Shown here in pieces: positions 17,472-25,548 of a stretch of DNA of 64,000 nucleotides. A program made the translations under genes and the position numbers. The notes beneath the pieces are model-generated. The model did not search any database, was not told the DNA's origin, and saw only the letters and a list, made by a program, of their open reading frames with translations. Source of the stretch: Streptomyces sp. A1136 (GTDB lineage: Bacteria; Actinomycetota; Actinomycetes; Streptomycetales; Streptomycetaceae). Location of the stretch: contig NZ_SSBJ01000003.1 in assembly GCF_004795055.1 (NCBI RefSeq), positions 124,001-188,000 of the forward strand, given 5' to 3'. Within the stretch, counting starts at the first letter, position 1. Each line of letters starts with the position of its first letter.

Positions 17472-18878
17472 TCACGCGACCACTCGCTGCGCGTCGTCAG
17501 CGTTCACAGCAGTGATGCCCTTCGTGGAGGCGATCACTCCCTTGAGCTTCTTGGCGAGCGCCTCATAGAACATGCTCAGCGGAAACTCGTCCGGAAGCAC
17601 GTCGTCCACGAGCTTGCGCGGCGGCTGCGTGAGGTCGAGGGCGTCGGGGCCCTTGGCCCACTTGGAGCCCGGGTGGGGGGCCAGGTAGGTGGAGACGAGC
17701 TCGTACGCCTTGAACCAGTGGACGAGCTTGGGGCGGTCGATGCCGGCCCGGTAGAGGTCCTCGATCTCGGCGCAGAGCTGGTTGGTGACCTGCGGCGCGC
17801 GCATCCAGTCGATCTTGAGCGTGTTGTCCGTCCAGCGCACGACGTCGTGCTTGTGCAGGTAGGCGAAGAGCAGCTGCCCGCCGAGGCCGTCGTAGTTCCG
17901 GTTGCGGTCACCGGAGACCGGGAAGCGGAACATGCGGTCGAAGAGGACGGCGTACTGCACGTCGCGCCCGTGCTCGTTGCCCTCGGACTCCAGCTTCACG
18001 GCCTCCTTGAAGGCGGTGAGGTCGCAGCGCAGCTCCTCCAGGCCGTACATCCAGAACGGCTGGCGCTGCTTGATCATGAAGGGGTCGAACGGCAGGTCGC
18101 CGTGGCTGTGCGTGCGGTCGTGGACCATGTCCCACAGGACGAAGGCCTTCTCGCAGCGCTCCTGGTCCTCGACCATCCGGGCGATGTCCTCGGGCAGTTC
18201 GATGCCCAGGATGTCGACGGCGGCCGCGGTGACCTTGCGGTAGCGGGCGGCCTCGCGGTCGCAGAAGATGCCGCCCCAGGTGAAGCGCTCGGGGGCCTCG
18301 CGGACGGCGATGGTCTCCGGGAAGAGCACCGCGGAGTGGGTGTCGTAACCGGGGGTGAAGTCCTCGAAGGTGATGCCGAGGAAGAGCGGGTTGTCGTACC
18401 GGGTGCGCTCCAGCTCGGAGAGCCACTCGGGCCAGACCATCTTCAGGACGACGGCCTCCAGGTTGCGGTCCGGGTTCCCGTTCTGCGTGTACATCGGGAA
18501 GACCACGAGGTGCTGGAGCCCGTCGGCGCGCTGGGCGGCCGGCTGGAAGGCCAGCAGCGAGTCCAGGAAGTCCGGCACGGGGAAACCGGCCTCGGCCCAC
18601 TTGCGCAGGTCCGCGGCGAGCGCGCGGTGGTATGCGGTGGCGTGCGGGAGCAGCGGCGACAGGGTCTCCACGGCCGCGACCACGCGCTCGACGGCGGCGG
18701 CGGCGTCGGCCCGGTCGGGGGCTCCCTCCGCGTCGAAGTCGATCGAACCGTCCGGGGCCTGCCAGGGGCGGATCTCCTCCACGGCGGCCTTGAGCTCGGG
18801 CCACGCCGGGTGGTCGACCACCCGCGTCCCGGCGGTTATCACGGCGCCACCGGTGCCCGGCACAAGAGTTTCCGTCAT
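17472..18878 (-). CDS. DUF6421 family protein
   Basis: 468 aa from ATG 18876-18878 with GGAGGAAGTGAC before it. The sequence has a conserved His/Asp-rich core (WDMVHDRTHSHGDLPFDPFM) and CDREAARYRKV, recalled as DUF6421, found mostly in Streptomyces. No function is known to me; the HDRTHSHGD cluster could bind metal. It is first in a coupled three-gene operon with an SDR and a PLP aldolase, which suggests a shared catabolic step. A promoter overlapping an inverted repeat lies at 18914-18950. Confidence 0.8.
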   Translation of the reverse strand: MTETLVPGTGGAVITAGTRVVDHPAWPELKAAVEEIRPWQAPDGSIDFDAEGAPDRADAAAAVERVVAAVETLSPLLPHATAYHRALAADLRKWAEAGFPVPDFLDSLLAFQPAAQRADGLQHLVVFPMYTQNGNPDRNLEAVVLKMVWPEWLSELERTRYDNPLFLGITFEDFTPGYDTHSAVLFPETIAVREAPERFTWGGIFCDREAARYRKVTAAAVDILGIELPEDIARMVEDQERCEKAFVLWDMVHDRTHSHGDLPFDPFMIKQRQPFWMYGLEELRCDLTAFKEAVKLESEGNEHGRDVQYAVLFDRMFRFPVSGDRNRNYDGLGGQLLFAYLHKHDVVRWTDNTLKIDWMRAPQVTNQLCAEIEDLYRAGIDRPKLVHWFKAYELVSTYLAPHPGSKWAKGPDALDLTQPPRKLVDDVLPDEFPLSMFYEALAKKLKGVIASTKGITAVNADDAQRVVA

Positions 18879-18913
18879 GTCACTTCCTCCACAGGAGAAC
18901 CTCACGTCAGAGC

Positions 18914-18950
18914 AGCGTAAGGGCGCGAGGCTCTCCTGTTCAAGAGGAGA
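18914..18950 (-). promoter_or_regulatory. Promoter with operator-like repeat
   Basis: Read on the minus strand: TTGAAC (-35, 18943-18938), an 18-bp spacer, then TACGCT (-10, 18919-18914), 35 bp before the DUF6421 ATG. The inverted repeat TCTCCT-N7-AGGAGA (18932-18950) is centred on the -35 box, so a repressor could block it. Confidence 0.55.
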
Positions 18951-19031
18951 CTCGGGAAAATATCCTGCGCTACCCCCCACTCCACGGGAATTCTTCCCGT
19001 CCTCCGGTGCGCAGACGGTCGCATCCGTCCC

Positions 19032-19900
19032 TCATTCGGCCTTGCGGGCCCACGCGTTCGCGAAGTGGAGGATCACCTTGTCGCCCCGCTGCCGCAAGGT
19101 CTCCAGACAGGCCTCCTGGGGCACCGTGCCCATCCGTATGAGGCACATCACCTCGTCGGCCCCGGCCGCGCGGAGCCGTTCGACGTACGCGATGGCGACG
19201 TCGGCGCTCCCGTAGGCGTGGTCGGCGTTGAAGGGGGCCGTCGACGTGGGGCGCACCGGGATCTCCTGTTCGTGCAGCCGGGCCACGACCTGCTCGGCCG
19301 CCTCGCGCATGCCCGCCGCCCCGTCGGCGCCGGGCACCACCGCCTCGTCCGGGACGCCGGCACCGCCGTACCAGTGGCCGATGGACTGGGCGAAGAACCG
19401 CCGCCCGCGGACGCCGACGCGGCGGGCCTCGCGCGGGTCGTCGAGCACGATGGTCGGGCAGAGCACGGCGAAGTGGTCGTTCACCACGCTCGACACGAAG
19501 CGGCCGCCGTCCCGGCGGGCGATCGCGGCGTCGTAGACGGTCCGCATCCCCGCGATCGAGTCGGGCCCGGCGAAGTCCATGACCAGGGCGCCCACGCCCA
19601 GCTCGGCGGCCTGCGCCGGCGTCTCGGCCCGGCTGCACGCCAGGAACAGCGGCGGGCGCGGCGTCCGGGCCGGCCGGGGCAGGATCGGATGCGGGCCGAC
19701 GTCCATCAGCTCCCCGTGGTACTCCGATTCCTCCTCCCGCCAGGGCCGCCCGATGATCCGCAGCGCCTCCTCGCCTCGGCGGTCGTCCGTTCCTTGTCGA
19801 CGCCGAACAGCGAGGTCTCCTGCGTGGTGCCGCCGCGACCCGGCGCCCGGGTCGAGCCGCCCGCCGGAGAGCAGGTCGAGCATCGCGGCCCGCCAACGGG
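19032..19900 (-). pseudogene. LLM class flavin-dependent oxidoreductase, 5'-truncated and frameshifted
   Basis: The C-terminal two-thirds of a luciferase-like monooxygenase (TIM-barrel) is readable from ALRIIGRPWREEESEYHGEL to the end (HFANAWARKAE). Upstream, LDLLSGGRLDPGAG is in the same frame, but GGTTQETSLFGVDKERTTAE between them is in another. That places one extra base near 19838 and one missing base near 19773. The first ~100 residues are absent. At ~19900 the sequence changes to unrelated DNA at the edge of the degraded island. Confidence 0.8.
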
Positions 19901-20036
19901 CCCGGGAAGGAACTCCGCCAGACCGCACTCCGGAACAGGCACCCGCACCGGATTTCCCCGGCGACCCCGCCAAGCCAGAGAAGCGCCTGCCGCCCGGCTG
20001 GTAACCCCCACCCCGAGCCCAGCCCGGCTCGCTCTG

Positions 20037-20070
20037 CCCTGGAGGGTGCATGACCCTGGAGGGTGCATGA
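20037..20070 (+). repeat. 17-bp tandem duplication of RBS and start codon
   Basis: CCCTGGAGGGTGCATGA occurs twice back to back (20037-20053, 20054-20070). Each copy carries a GGAGGG ribosome site and an ATG. The first ATG opens a 6-codon frame whose TGA overlaps the second ATG. Confidence 0.85.
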
Positions 20071-20814
20071 CCCACATCGAACTACTGCCGGCCCAGGCCT
20101 CCAGGCTCGGCCGGCACGTCGAACACGATCCACGGTCGCCGGCCTACGCGCACGGGGTCCTCCCCGGAGTCGCGATCGGGCCGGTGGACCGGACCCGGCG
20201 GATACCCGTTCTCGACCAGGGCCGGCTCGGCGCGTGCACGGGCAAGGCCGGTACCGGCCTCCTCGGCACGGACTCGGCCGGGCGGCAGGGTCGAACGTCT
20301 GTCACCGTCACCCCGGCCGCGGCTGCCGCCTCACACGGCGGGTTCACCGCCGGAGTCCACGCCCTCGACGAGGCGTACGCAGTCGGCCTGCCCTCCCTTG
20401 CCACCGTCCTCGATGCGGTCCCCGGCGCCAGTACCCGCCCACCGACACCGGCTCGTCGGGCTGGGGGTCGCGAAGGCGCTGAAGACGCTCGGCCCGGCCC
20501 GCGGGTATTCCCTGGCTGAACTCGATGTTCGAGCCCACGGCAGACGGGCGGATCGCGTCGACCGCTCCTCCGGCGTCGCCGGTGGCCACGAGGTCGAGCT
20601 GAACCGATACGACGGAACCGGAGCGTATTGGCTCACCAATTCCTGGGGAGCCTCATGGGGACAGTCAGGCTCCGGCTATCTCACCGCCGCCGATCTCAGC
20701 CGGCTCCTCTCCCGGCAAGGCGACGTCACCGTCCCCGTCCGGATCTCTCCCGCGCCCACGCCGCACAGGTGTTGGCTCTCGCGCGCCCAGAAGGCCATAC
20801 GCACCAGAAAGTGA
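20067..20814 (+). pseudogene. C1 (papain-like) peptidase, multiply frameshifted
   Basis: From ATG 20067 the first frame gives [20 protein letters not shown] and then [18 protein letters not shown], with the active Cys. PPTDTGSSG then appears in a second frame, [10 protein letters not shown] in a third, and [15 protein letters not shown] in yet another. The end [13 protein letters not shown] (catalytic His) and [15 protein letters not shown] (Asn) run in one frame to 20814. All three catalytic regions survive but the frame is broken at least three times. Part of a decayed phage-like island. Confidence 0.8.
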
Positions 20815-20821
20815 GACCCCG

Positions 20822-21682
20822 ATGGGCATCTACGGGCAGGACTGGGCGTCCTACCAGAGCAGCACGCCGGACACCGCAGGGCTGTCGTTCGCCTTCACCA
20901 AGATCACTGAAGGGCTGAGCTACATCAACCCCAAGTGGCTCGGCCAGCGGAACCACGCCAAGGCCGCCGGCCTGGTCTGGGGCGCCTACCACTACCCCCA
21001 CATGGGCAACGACGTCGAAGCCGAGGCCGACTACTTCCTCAAGCAGGTCGCCTGGCAGCCCGGCGATCTGCTCGTTCTCGACTGGGAGGGTTACGACGAC
21101 GCCAACACCGACATCTCCCACGCCCGGCAACTCCAGTACAAGGAGCAGTGGCTCCGGTACGTCAAGAGCCGCATGCCGCACAACCCGGTCGGCATGTACT
21201 GCAACGTCGACTACTGGCGCAACGTCGACAACACCAGCTTCTGCGGCGACTTCCTGTGGATCGCCACCGCCGGCCGCAAGGCAGGCGACCCCGGCATTCA
21301 GGCCAAGTGGATGTTCCACCAGTACGGCGACAGCCCGGTCGACAAGGACTACTGCCCGCTCGCCAGTACCGCGGAACTCCGCGCCTGGGCGCACTCCTTC
21401 GCCTCACCCACACACCAGGAGGACATCGTGACCCCTGAGGACATCCAGGCCGTGGCCGCGGCCGTCTGGAACTACCAGCTCCCGAACCTGAACGAGGACG
21501 GAACCCGGACCGGCACGTCCAAAGCGGCCTTCTGGTGGCTGGTCTGGCAGGACGTTTTCCAGGTCCAGACGATCAACGCCATCCACGCGGCAGCCCTCAC
21601 CCCGGACCAGATCAAGCAGGCACTCGTCAACGGCACGCTCAAGGTCGAAGTCTCCGTCGTCGCCAAGCCGTCCGGCACCTGA
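20822..21682 (+). CDS. GH25 family lysozyme (phage-type muramidase)
   Basis: 286 aa, intact. The GH25 core carries YGQDWASYQ (Asp6), FTKITEG, VWGAYHYPHM and the catalytic LVLDWEGY (Asp87, Glu89). A C-terminal ~70-residue region (TPEDIQAVAAAVWNYQL onward) resembles the cell-wall-targeting/linker tail of phage endolysins. No signal peptide, so release would need a holin; a broken holin-like gene follows directly. It cleaves peptidoglycan beta-1,4 links. The only intact gene in the lysis-like segment. Confidence 0.88.
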   Translation: MGIYGQDWASYQSSTPDTAGLSFAFTKITEGLSYINPKWLGQRNHAKAAGLVWGAYHYPHMGNDVEAEADYFLKQVAWQPGDLLVLDWEGYDDANTDISHARQLQYKEQWLRYVKSRMPHNPVGMYCNVDYWRNVDNTSFCGDFLWIATAGRKAGDPGIQAKWMFHQYGDSPVDKDYCPLASTAELRAWAHSFASPTHQEDIVTPEDIQAVAAAVWNYQLPNLNEDGTRTGTSKAAFWWLVWQDVFQVQTINAIHAAALTPDQIKQALVNGTLKVEVSVVAKPSGT

Positions 21683-21730
21683 CCGGCCGCGGCTCCCGTC
21701 CCACCCGAATCGACCGAGCAGGAGATCCGC

Positions 21731-21994
21731 ATGTCCACGTCCGAACTCTTCCCTCCGCCGACTTGGTGATCAGGACCGGCGCGGCATACGCCCGAGACCT
21801 CGCCGAACGCGTCGTCTCCACCGGCCTCCAGGGCGCCAACGCCACCATCGTCGTCACCACCCCCTCGACCTCGGCATGTGGCGCACCGCCGCTCTCGCCG
21901 GAGCCGCCGCGTCGACCTCGCTCCTCAAGGGCCTCGCCGCCCATTGGCGGGACGTGACCAACTCCGCGAGCCTCGCCTCGCCAAGGGCGTCTGA
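21731..21994 (+). pseudogene. Holin-like gene, frameshifted
   Basis: ATG 21731 follows AGGAGATCC but the frame stops after 12 codons (MSTSELFPPPTW). The shifted frames then read ADLVIRTGAAYARDLAERVV and MWRTAALAGAAASTSLLKGL, the pattern of small actinophage holins with a hydrophobic C-terminal helix. The end shows a short CTCGC duplication before AAGGGCGTCTGA. At least three disruptions. Sits right after the GH25 gene, as in lysis cassettes. Confidence 0.6.
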
Positions 21995-22037
21995 TGCGGG
22001 CCCACGCCGGGAGGTGGGCGCGAACGAGCTTATCGGG

Positions 22038-22327
22038 GTCAGCCCGACAAATCTCGGCGCGGCGGGCCTGCTCGTCCTCGTAGTCCTCCTCATCCTCACC
22101 GGCCGCCTCGTCCCCCGCTCGACGCTCCTCGACATGCGCGACGAGCGGGACACCTGGCGTTCAGCACACACGGAATCGGAGGCCGCCCGCCAAGCCGTAA
22201 CAACGAGCAGGTCACAGAACTGCTGGAACCGTCCCGGACGGCCGGACACGTCCCGACCTCCCTGCCTCGGGCGAGGGAGGTGGGCGGCGATGCGCTGGTG
22301 GAAGCGACTGACCGGGTGCAGGGGTAG
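22038..22327 (+). pseudogene. Small membrane/coiled-coil phage-like protein, frameshifted
   Basis: SPTNLGAAGLLVLVVLLIL (membrane helix) leads into RSTLLDMRDERDTWRSAHTE, a charged helix. The frame then shifts and EQVTELLEPSRTAGH and PRAREVGGDALVEATDRVQG follow to a TAG at 22327. The expected GTG start is GTC (22038-22040). Resembles short membrane-anchored proteins of Streptomyces prophage regions; function unknown. Confidence 0.5.
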
Positions 22328-22501
22328 GCCGCGCGCCGGCCAACGCGCCGCCGAGTCTGGATCGAGCGCGGTGCGCGCGCCAAGAGGCGGAGGACCGGGC
22401 GCCCGGAGGTCGAGGCCGCTGCGAGGATGCTGCGGGCGGCCCGCCTTGAGAACCATTTCGCCGAGCGGATCGCTGCGGCGCTGCGAGGAGGGGCCACGTG
22501 A
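22290..22501 (+). pseudogene. Small phage-like basic protein, frameshifted
   Basis: ATG 22290 gives MRWWKRLTG, then the frame is lost. ARMLRAARLENHFAERIAAA, a pattern seen in small actinophage proteins, appears in another frame ending at TGA 22499-22501, which overlaps the next GTG. Function unknown. Confidence 0.45.
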
Positions 22502-22520
22502 CGCACCTGAGTGCAGACCA

Positions 22521-22892
22521 GTGGGCAACGTCATCGCCTCCGGGATCGCCGCCGGCGCGTGCGCGGTGTTCGCGATCTCCTACCACTTCAGTGCTCCCTG
22601 GTGGCGTAGTGCCGTCGGCCGCAACCTCATGGCATTCGCGGCTGCCGTCGGCGCCCTGTGCCTCTACACCATCCTGATCACGGTGTGGCCGGCGGGTTGC
22701 GCGGCGGTGGTCGTGCGCGGCATGCGCACTGCGGTCCTCGTCGCGATCACCGCGCTGATGACCCAGCGGACGTGGACGGTTGTACGCGCCCAGTCGACAC
22801 CCGCAGGAGAAGTGCCCGGGACCGCCCGACGCTCGGTAACGGCATCCCTGAGCAAAACAACGCCCCCCTGCGCCGCCTTCGGGCAGCGGTAG
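22521..22892 (+). CDS. Small membrane protein, probable phage-derived gene with lost native start
   Basis: 123 aa from GTG 22521, with three hydrophobic stretches (IASGIAAGACAVFAISYHF, NLMAFAAAVGALCLYTILIT, TAVLVAITALM). The natural start is probably the GTG at 22498, coupled to the preceding stop. A single missing base in GACCAGTGGGC (where GACCAGATGGGC would read through) breaks that frame. The C-terminal ~30 residues look like read-through sequence. It may be translated from 22521 or may be dead. Confidence 0.45.
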   Translation: MGNVIASGIAAGACAVFAISYHFSAPWWRSAVGRNLMAFAAAVGALCLYTILITVWPAGCAAVVVRGMRTAVLVAITALMTQRTWTVVRAQSTPAGEVPGTARRSVTASLSKTTPPCAAFGQR

Positions 22893-22898
22893 GGGGCG
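22861..22898 (+). terminator. Hairpin after the membrane-protein gene
   Basis: CGCCCCC (22861-22867) pairs with GGGGGCG (22892-22898), with partial pairing inside and CTTTC after. It overlaps the stop of the plus-strand gene and lies just beyond the stop of the minus-strand lipoprotein gene, so it may work both ways. Confidence 0.55.
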
Positions 22899-22908
22899 CT
22901 TTCGCGCG

Positions 22909-23526
22909 TTACGAGGTGAGTTCCTTCTTGACCTGTGCTGCCTCGGGGCCTGTGTCCTGGTTCGGCATCGTCCACCGGTACGCCTTCCCCTCCCCATCCG
23001 TGTAGATGAGGGTGCCGCCAGCCTGGACGGTCTCCAGGTCGAACACAGCCCCGTCCAAAACGAATGAGCCTGGCTGGACGGTGCGGCCTGCGTTGAAGGA
23101 GTCAGCGACCACGTTGAAGGCTTCCCCGTTGCCCTGGGCGATGGCCTGCCCGTCGGGGGCTACCCAGCTCCAGCCGCCGCCATCGATGGGCGCGGCCTGG
23201 TCGGCCGCGACCGCGGTCACCGCTCGCGCCTTGTAGCCGACGAAAGCGAACGTCGCCTTCGTCGGCTTGATGACGCTGTTACCGGTGGAGTAGACGATGT
23301 TCGTCGGTGTGATCTCCAGCCGGCCAGTGCCTCCGGCGCCGACTGTTTCGGCGGCCTGCCCCAGTTGGAGCGTCGCGGCCGTGGGGGCTGGCTGCGGTGG
23401 CGCTATGGCTGGCGCGGAGGAGCTGGGGCGCGGGGCCGACTTGTCCGAGGGCTTCGGGTCGCTTGAGCTGCACGCGGTGAGGGTGATCGCGGCGATAGCG
23501 AGGATGACGGTGAGTCGGACGCGCAT
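22909..23526 (-). CDS. Exported lipoprotein of unknown function
   Basis: 205 aa from ATG 23524-23526 (AGGAG upstream). A signal peptide with lipobox LTAC (Cys19) is followed by a Ser/Pro-rich linker (~20-50). A beta-rich domain then carries RLEITPTNIVYSTG, YKARAVTAVAADQAAPIDGG and TLIYTDGEGKAYRWTM. The pattern recalls DUF4352-like extracellular domains but I cannot assign a family. Intact, within the accessory island. Confidence 0.8.
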   Translation of the reverse strand: MRVRLTVILAIAAITLTACSSSDPKPSDKSAPRPSSSAPAIAPPQPAPTAATLQLGQAAETVGAGGTGRLEITPTNIVYSTGNSVIKPTKATFAFVGYKARAVTAVAADQAAPIDGGGWSWVAPDGQAIAQGNGEAFNVVADSFNAGRTVQPGSFVLDGAVFDLETVQAGGTLIYTDGEGKAYRWTMPNQDTGPEAAQVKKELTS

Positions 23527-23609
23527 GGTCGGCTCCTGAGGTCGCGGGGGCGGGGAGACCGTAGCGCCCGGTATGCCGCCGGGTGACGCGAGTTGCCGAA
23601 CTGCGACGG

Positions 23610-23641
23610 GCCCCCTCTCGGCCTTCGGGCCGGGAGGGGGC
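23610..23641. terminator. Strong hairpin with TTCG tetraloop
   Basis: 14-bp arms (23610-23623, 23628-23641) with one G-U pair enclose a TTCG tetraloop; GCTTTCG follows. It lies 18 bp beyond the stop of the pterin dehydratase gene (minus strand) and upstream of the lipoprotein gene. Confidence 0.75.
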
Positions 23642-23659
23642 GCTTTCGTGCGTCCAGGG

Positions 23660-23974
23660 TCAGTCCAGCGGGAGCGCCTGGTGCGCGGCCACTATCGCGT
23701 CGATGCGGTGCGCCAGGTCGAAGTCAGCCCGGGTCAAACGGTTTCCGGCATCGTGCGTGGTGATCGACGCGCGTAGGTGGTCGATGCGGAGGTCGAGATC
23801 GGCGTGGTGCTGAATTCGCCGGGACCGGTCCGCAATGGTGACGATCGCTGCCACCGCCGCGTGATAGCGAATCGGATAGGTACGGGTGATTACGTCACCG
23901 TCCTGCTCCCACCCGGGCAGCCCGGCCAGGTGTTCGGCGATTTCCTCATGCGTCATCGGCTTCGGCACGCCCAT
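23660..23974 (-). CDS. 4a-hydroxytetrahydrobiopterin dehydratase (pterin carbinolamine dehydratase)
   Basis: 104 aa from ATG 23972-23974 with AAGGAGG upstream. The PCD/DCoH fold signature is present: MTHEEIAEHLAGLPGW, then RIQHHADLDLR (active-site HH with Asp) and the C-terminal TTHDAGNRLTRADFDLA. The enzyme recycles pterin cofactor of aromatic amino acid hydroxylases. The stop of an upstream minus-strand fragment (23976) abuts its start. Intact despite broken neighbours. Confidence 0.88.
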   Translation of the reverse strand: MGVPKPMTHEEIAEHLAGLPGWEQDGDVITRTYPIRYHAAVAAIVTIADRSRRIQHHADLDLRIDHLRASITTHDAGNRLTRADFDLAHRIDAIVAAHQALPLD

Positions 23975-23975
23975 G

Positions 23976-24145
23976 TCAGTTCCCCTCCTTGACAGGCGCC
24001 AGGATCTCAGCAAGGTCCCGGCCTACGGGGGCATCGTGCCATGGCCTCATGGCCCGCTCCAGGGTGATCAGCTCACGGCGCATGCGTGCGGAACCAGTCT
24101 CGACGGCGATCTCGGCAGCGACCCGCGCGATCTCCGAGGAACTGG
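23976..24145 (-). pseudogene. C-terminal fragment of a small unknown protein
   Basis: In frame: SEIARVAAEIAVETGSARMRR followed by ELITLERAMRPWHDAPVGRD and LAEILAPVKEGN, ending 1 bp before the dehydratase ATG. Helical and charged, with no family recognised. Its 5' part runs into the methyltransferase fragment on the other strand, so the N-terminus and start are probably lost. Confidence 0.45.
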
Positions 24146-24540
24146 AGGTCGAGGACGGGCACCGTGTGCTGGAGATCGGCACCGGGACCGGCTACTCCAC
24201 CGCCCTGATGTGCCACCGCCTGGGCGAGGACAACGTCACCACGATCGAGGTCGATCCGGATGTCGCCGCACGCGCGGACACAGCCCTGGAAGCGATCGGG
24301 TACTCCACCTGGACCGTCACCGGGGACGGGCTCCTCGGCTTTCCCCGGCGCGCACCGTACGACTGGGTGATCGCCACCTGCGGAGTCCGTCGCATCCCCT
24401 CCACGTGGGTGCGACAGACGCGCCCCGGCGGGATCATCCTCGCCACCATCGGATCACTGCTCACCGGGACCGGCCTCGCCAAGGTCACCGTGAACGACGA
24501 CGGGACGGCCGAAGGCCGGTTCGTCACCCAACTTCGAAGA
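24130..24540 (+). pseudogene. SAM-dependent methyltransferase fragment (PCMT-like)
   Basis: The open frame reads EELEVEDGHRVLEIGTGTGY, then STALMCHRLGEDNVTTIEVD, TWTVTGDGLLG and TRPGGIILATIGSLL. This is the SAM-binding core of protein-L-isoaspartate methyltransferase-like enzymes, close to those next to ATP-grasp peptide-maturase genes. The N-terminal ~100 residues and the C-terminal part are missing, and no start or ribosome site is found. No ATP-grasp or precursor gene is nearby. Confidence 0.7.
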
Positions 24541-24864
24541 TCACGGAGGATTTCACGATGCCTCCAGGGCCGCGCCCGACGCGTCCCGAGTCAGGAAGTG
24601 CTTCGCCTCTACGGGACCGACCGCTCCCGTAGAGGCCGGCGGGCGTGGTCGTCAACGGGTGGGGGACGCGCCCACCCGCGGGTGACGGCGCACCGGCCGG
24701 ACGGGACCCGCGGCCCTGACGGGAAGCGGCCGGTCGGCCCTTTCGGGGCGCCGCACGGGCGGTCCCATCCCGTCCGCGGCGCACTAGCATGCGACCTCAC
24801 CGCGCGCGGCCGGTCGGGACACCGCGACCGCGCGGGAGCCGCCGTCGACGGAAGCGAGAGAACC
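24541..24864. other. Spacer at the edge of the accessory island
   Basis: About 320 bp without a supported gene. It holds an RBS-like GGAGG with an ATG (24559) opening only a 24-codon Pro-rich frame, and the 12-bp inverted repeat at 24605-24636. Chromosomal sequence resumes with the GDPD gene. Confidence 0.5.
24605..24636. repeat. 12-bp perfect inverted repeat
   Basis: GCCTCTACGGGA (24605-24616) and TCCCGTAGAGGC (24625-24636) around 8 nt. It lies between the methyltransferase fragment and the GDPD gene; a terminator or an element-end relic. Confidence 0.55.
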
Positions 24865-25548
24865 TTGACTTTCCTCACCATCGGTCACCGCGGGGTCATG
24901 GGTGTCGAACCGGAGAACACCCTGCGGTCCTTCGTCCGCGCGGAACGCTGCGGTATGGACGCCATCGCGCTGGACGTGCGCCTGAGCAAGGACGGCGGGC
25001 TCGTCGTCCTCCACGACGAAGAAGTCGATCGCACGACCGACGGCGCGGGAGCCGTCGCCGAACTGACCCTGGCCGAGTTGCGCGAGCTGGACGCCGGCCA
25101 CGGCGAACGCGTACCGGTCCTGGACGAGGTGCTGGAAGCGGTGCGCGTTCCGCTCCAGGTCTCGGTGCGGGACGAGGCCGCCGCTGGGGCGCTCGCGGAA
25201 CTGGTCCTGCGCCGCGACCTGAGCGCCCGCGTGGAGGTGGCCTCACACCAGGAGGCGGTCCTCGCCGGGACGGCCCGACGGGTGCCGGGCCTGCGCACCA
25301 TCCTGTACGCCGACCCGCACGGCACCGATGTCGTGGAACGGGCGCTCGCCGCCCACGCCCGGACCGTCGCCCTGCGGCTGCGCCGGATCACGCTGGAGAC
25401 GGTGGAGGCGGCGCACGCGGCCGGGCTGCGGGTGACCGGCTGGACGGTGGACTCCCTGGACCAGTTGCGCCTCGCGCGGGCGCTCGAACTGGACGGCGCG
25501 CTCACCGGCTTCCCGGAGATCCGCAGCACGGGCCGCTTCACCGCCTGA
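24865..25548 (+). CDS. Glycerophosphodiester phosphodiesterase family protein
   Basis: 227 aa from TTG 24865 (GGAAGCGAGAG upstream); no nearby ATG or GTG gives the full domain. GDPD motifs: IGHRGVMGVEPENTLRSF (catalytic His, Arg, Glu), ALDVRLSKDGGLVVLHDEEV (second His, metal ligands) and RTTDGAG. It would hydrolyse glycerophosphodiesters to glycerol-3-phosphate and an alcohol, in the cytoplasm as no signal peptide is seen. Convergent with the GNAT gene. Confidence 0.88.
   Translation: MTFLTIGHRGVMGVEPENTLRSFVRAERCGMDAIALDVRLSKDGGLVVLHDEEVDRTTDGAGAVAELTLAELRELDAGHGERVPVLDEVLEAVRVPLQVSVRDEAAAGALAELVLRRDLSARVEVASHQEAVLAGTARRVPGLRTILYADPHGTDVVERALAAHARTVALRLRRITLETVEAAHAAGLRVTGWTVDSLDQLRLARALELDGALTGFPEIRSTGRFTA

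Noticed and set aside
22038..22892. One continuous 338-codon fusion protein from 21876 to 22892
   Set aside because: Although open, it joins pieces of three or four different small phage-like genes through frameshifts; the junction sequence resembles no family.
24559..24632. A 24-codon RiPP precursor after the methyltransferase fragment
   Set aside because: It has an RBS-like GGAGG, but the Pro/Arg-rich sequence lacks any known precursor core and the maturase genes are missing.
19900..24864. tRNA-borne attachment site for the accessory island
   Set aside because: No tRNA-like cloverleaf, integrase or flanking direct repeat could be found by eye on either side.
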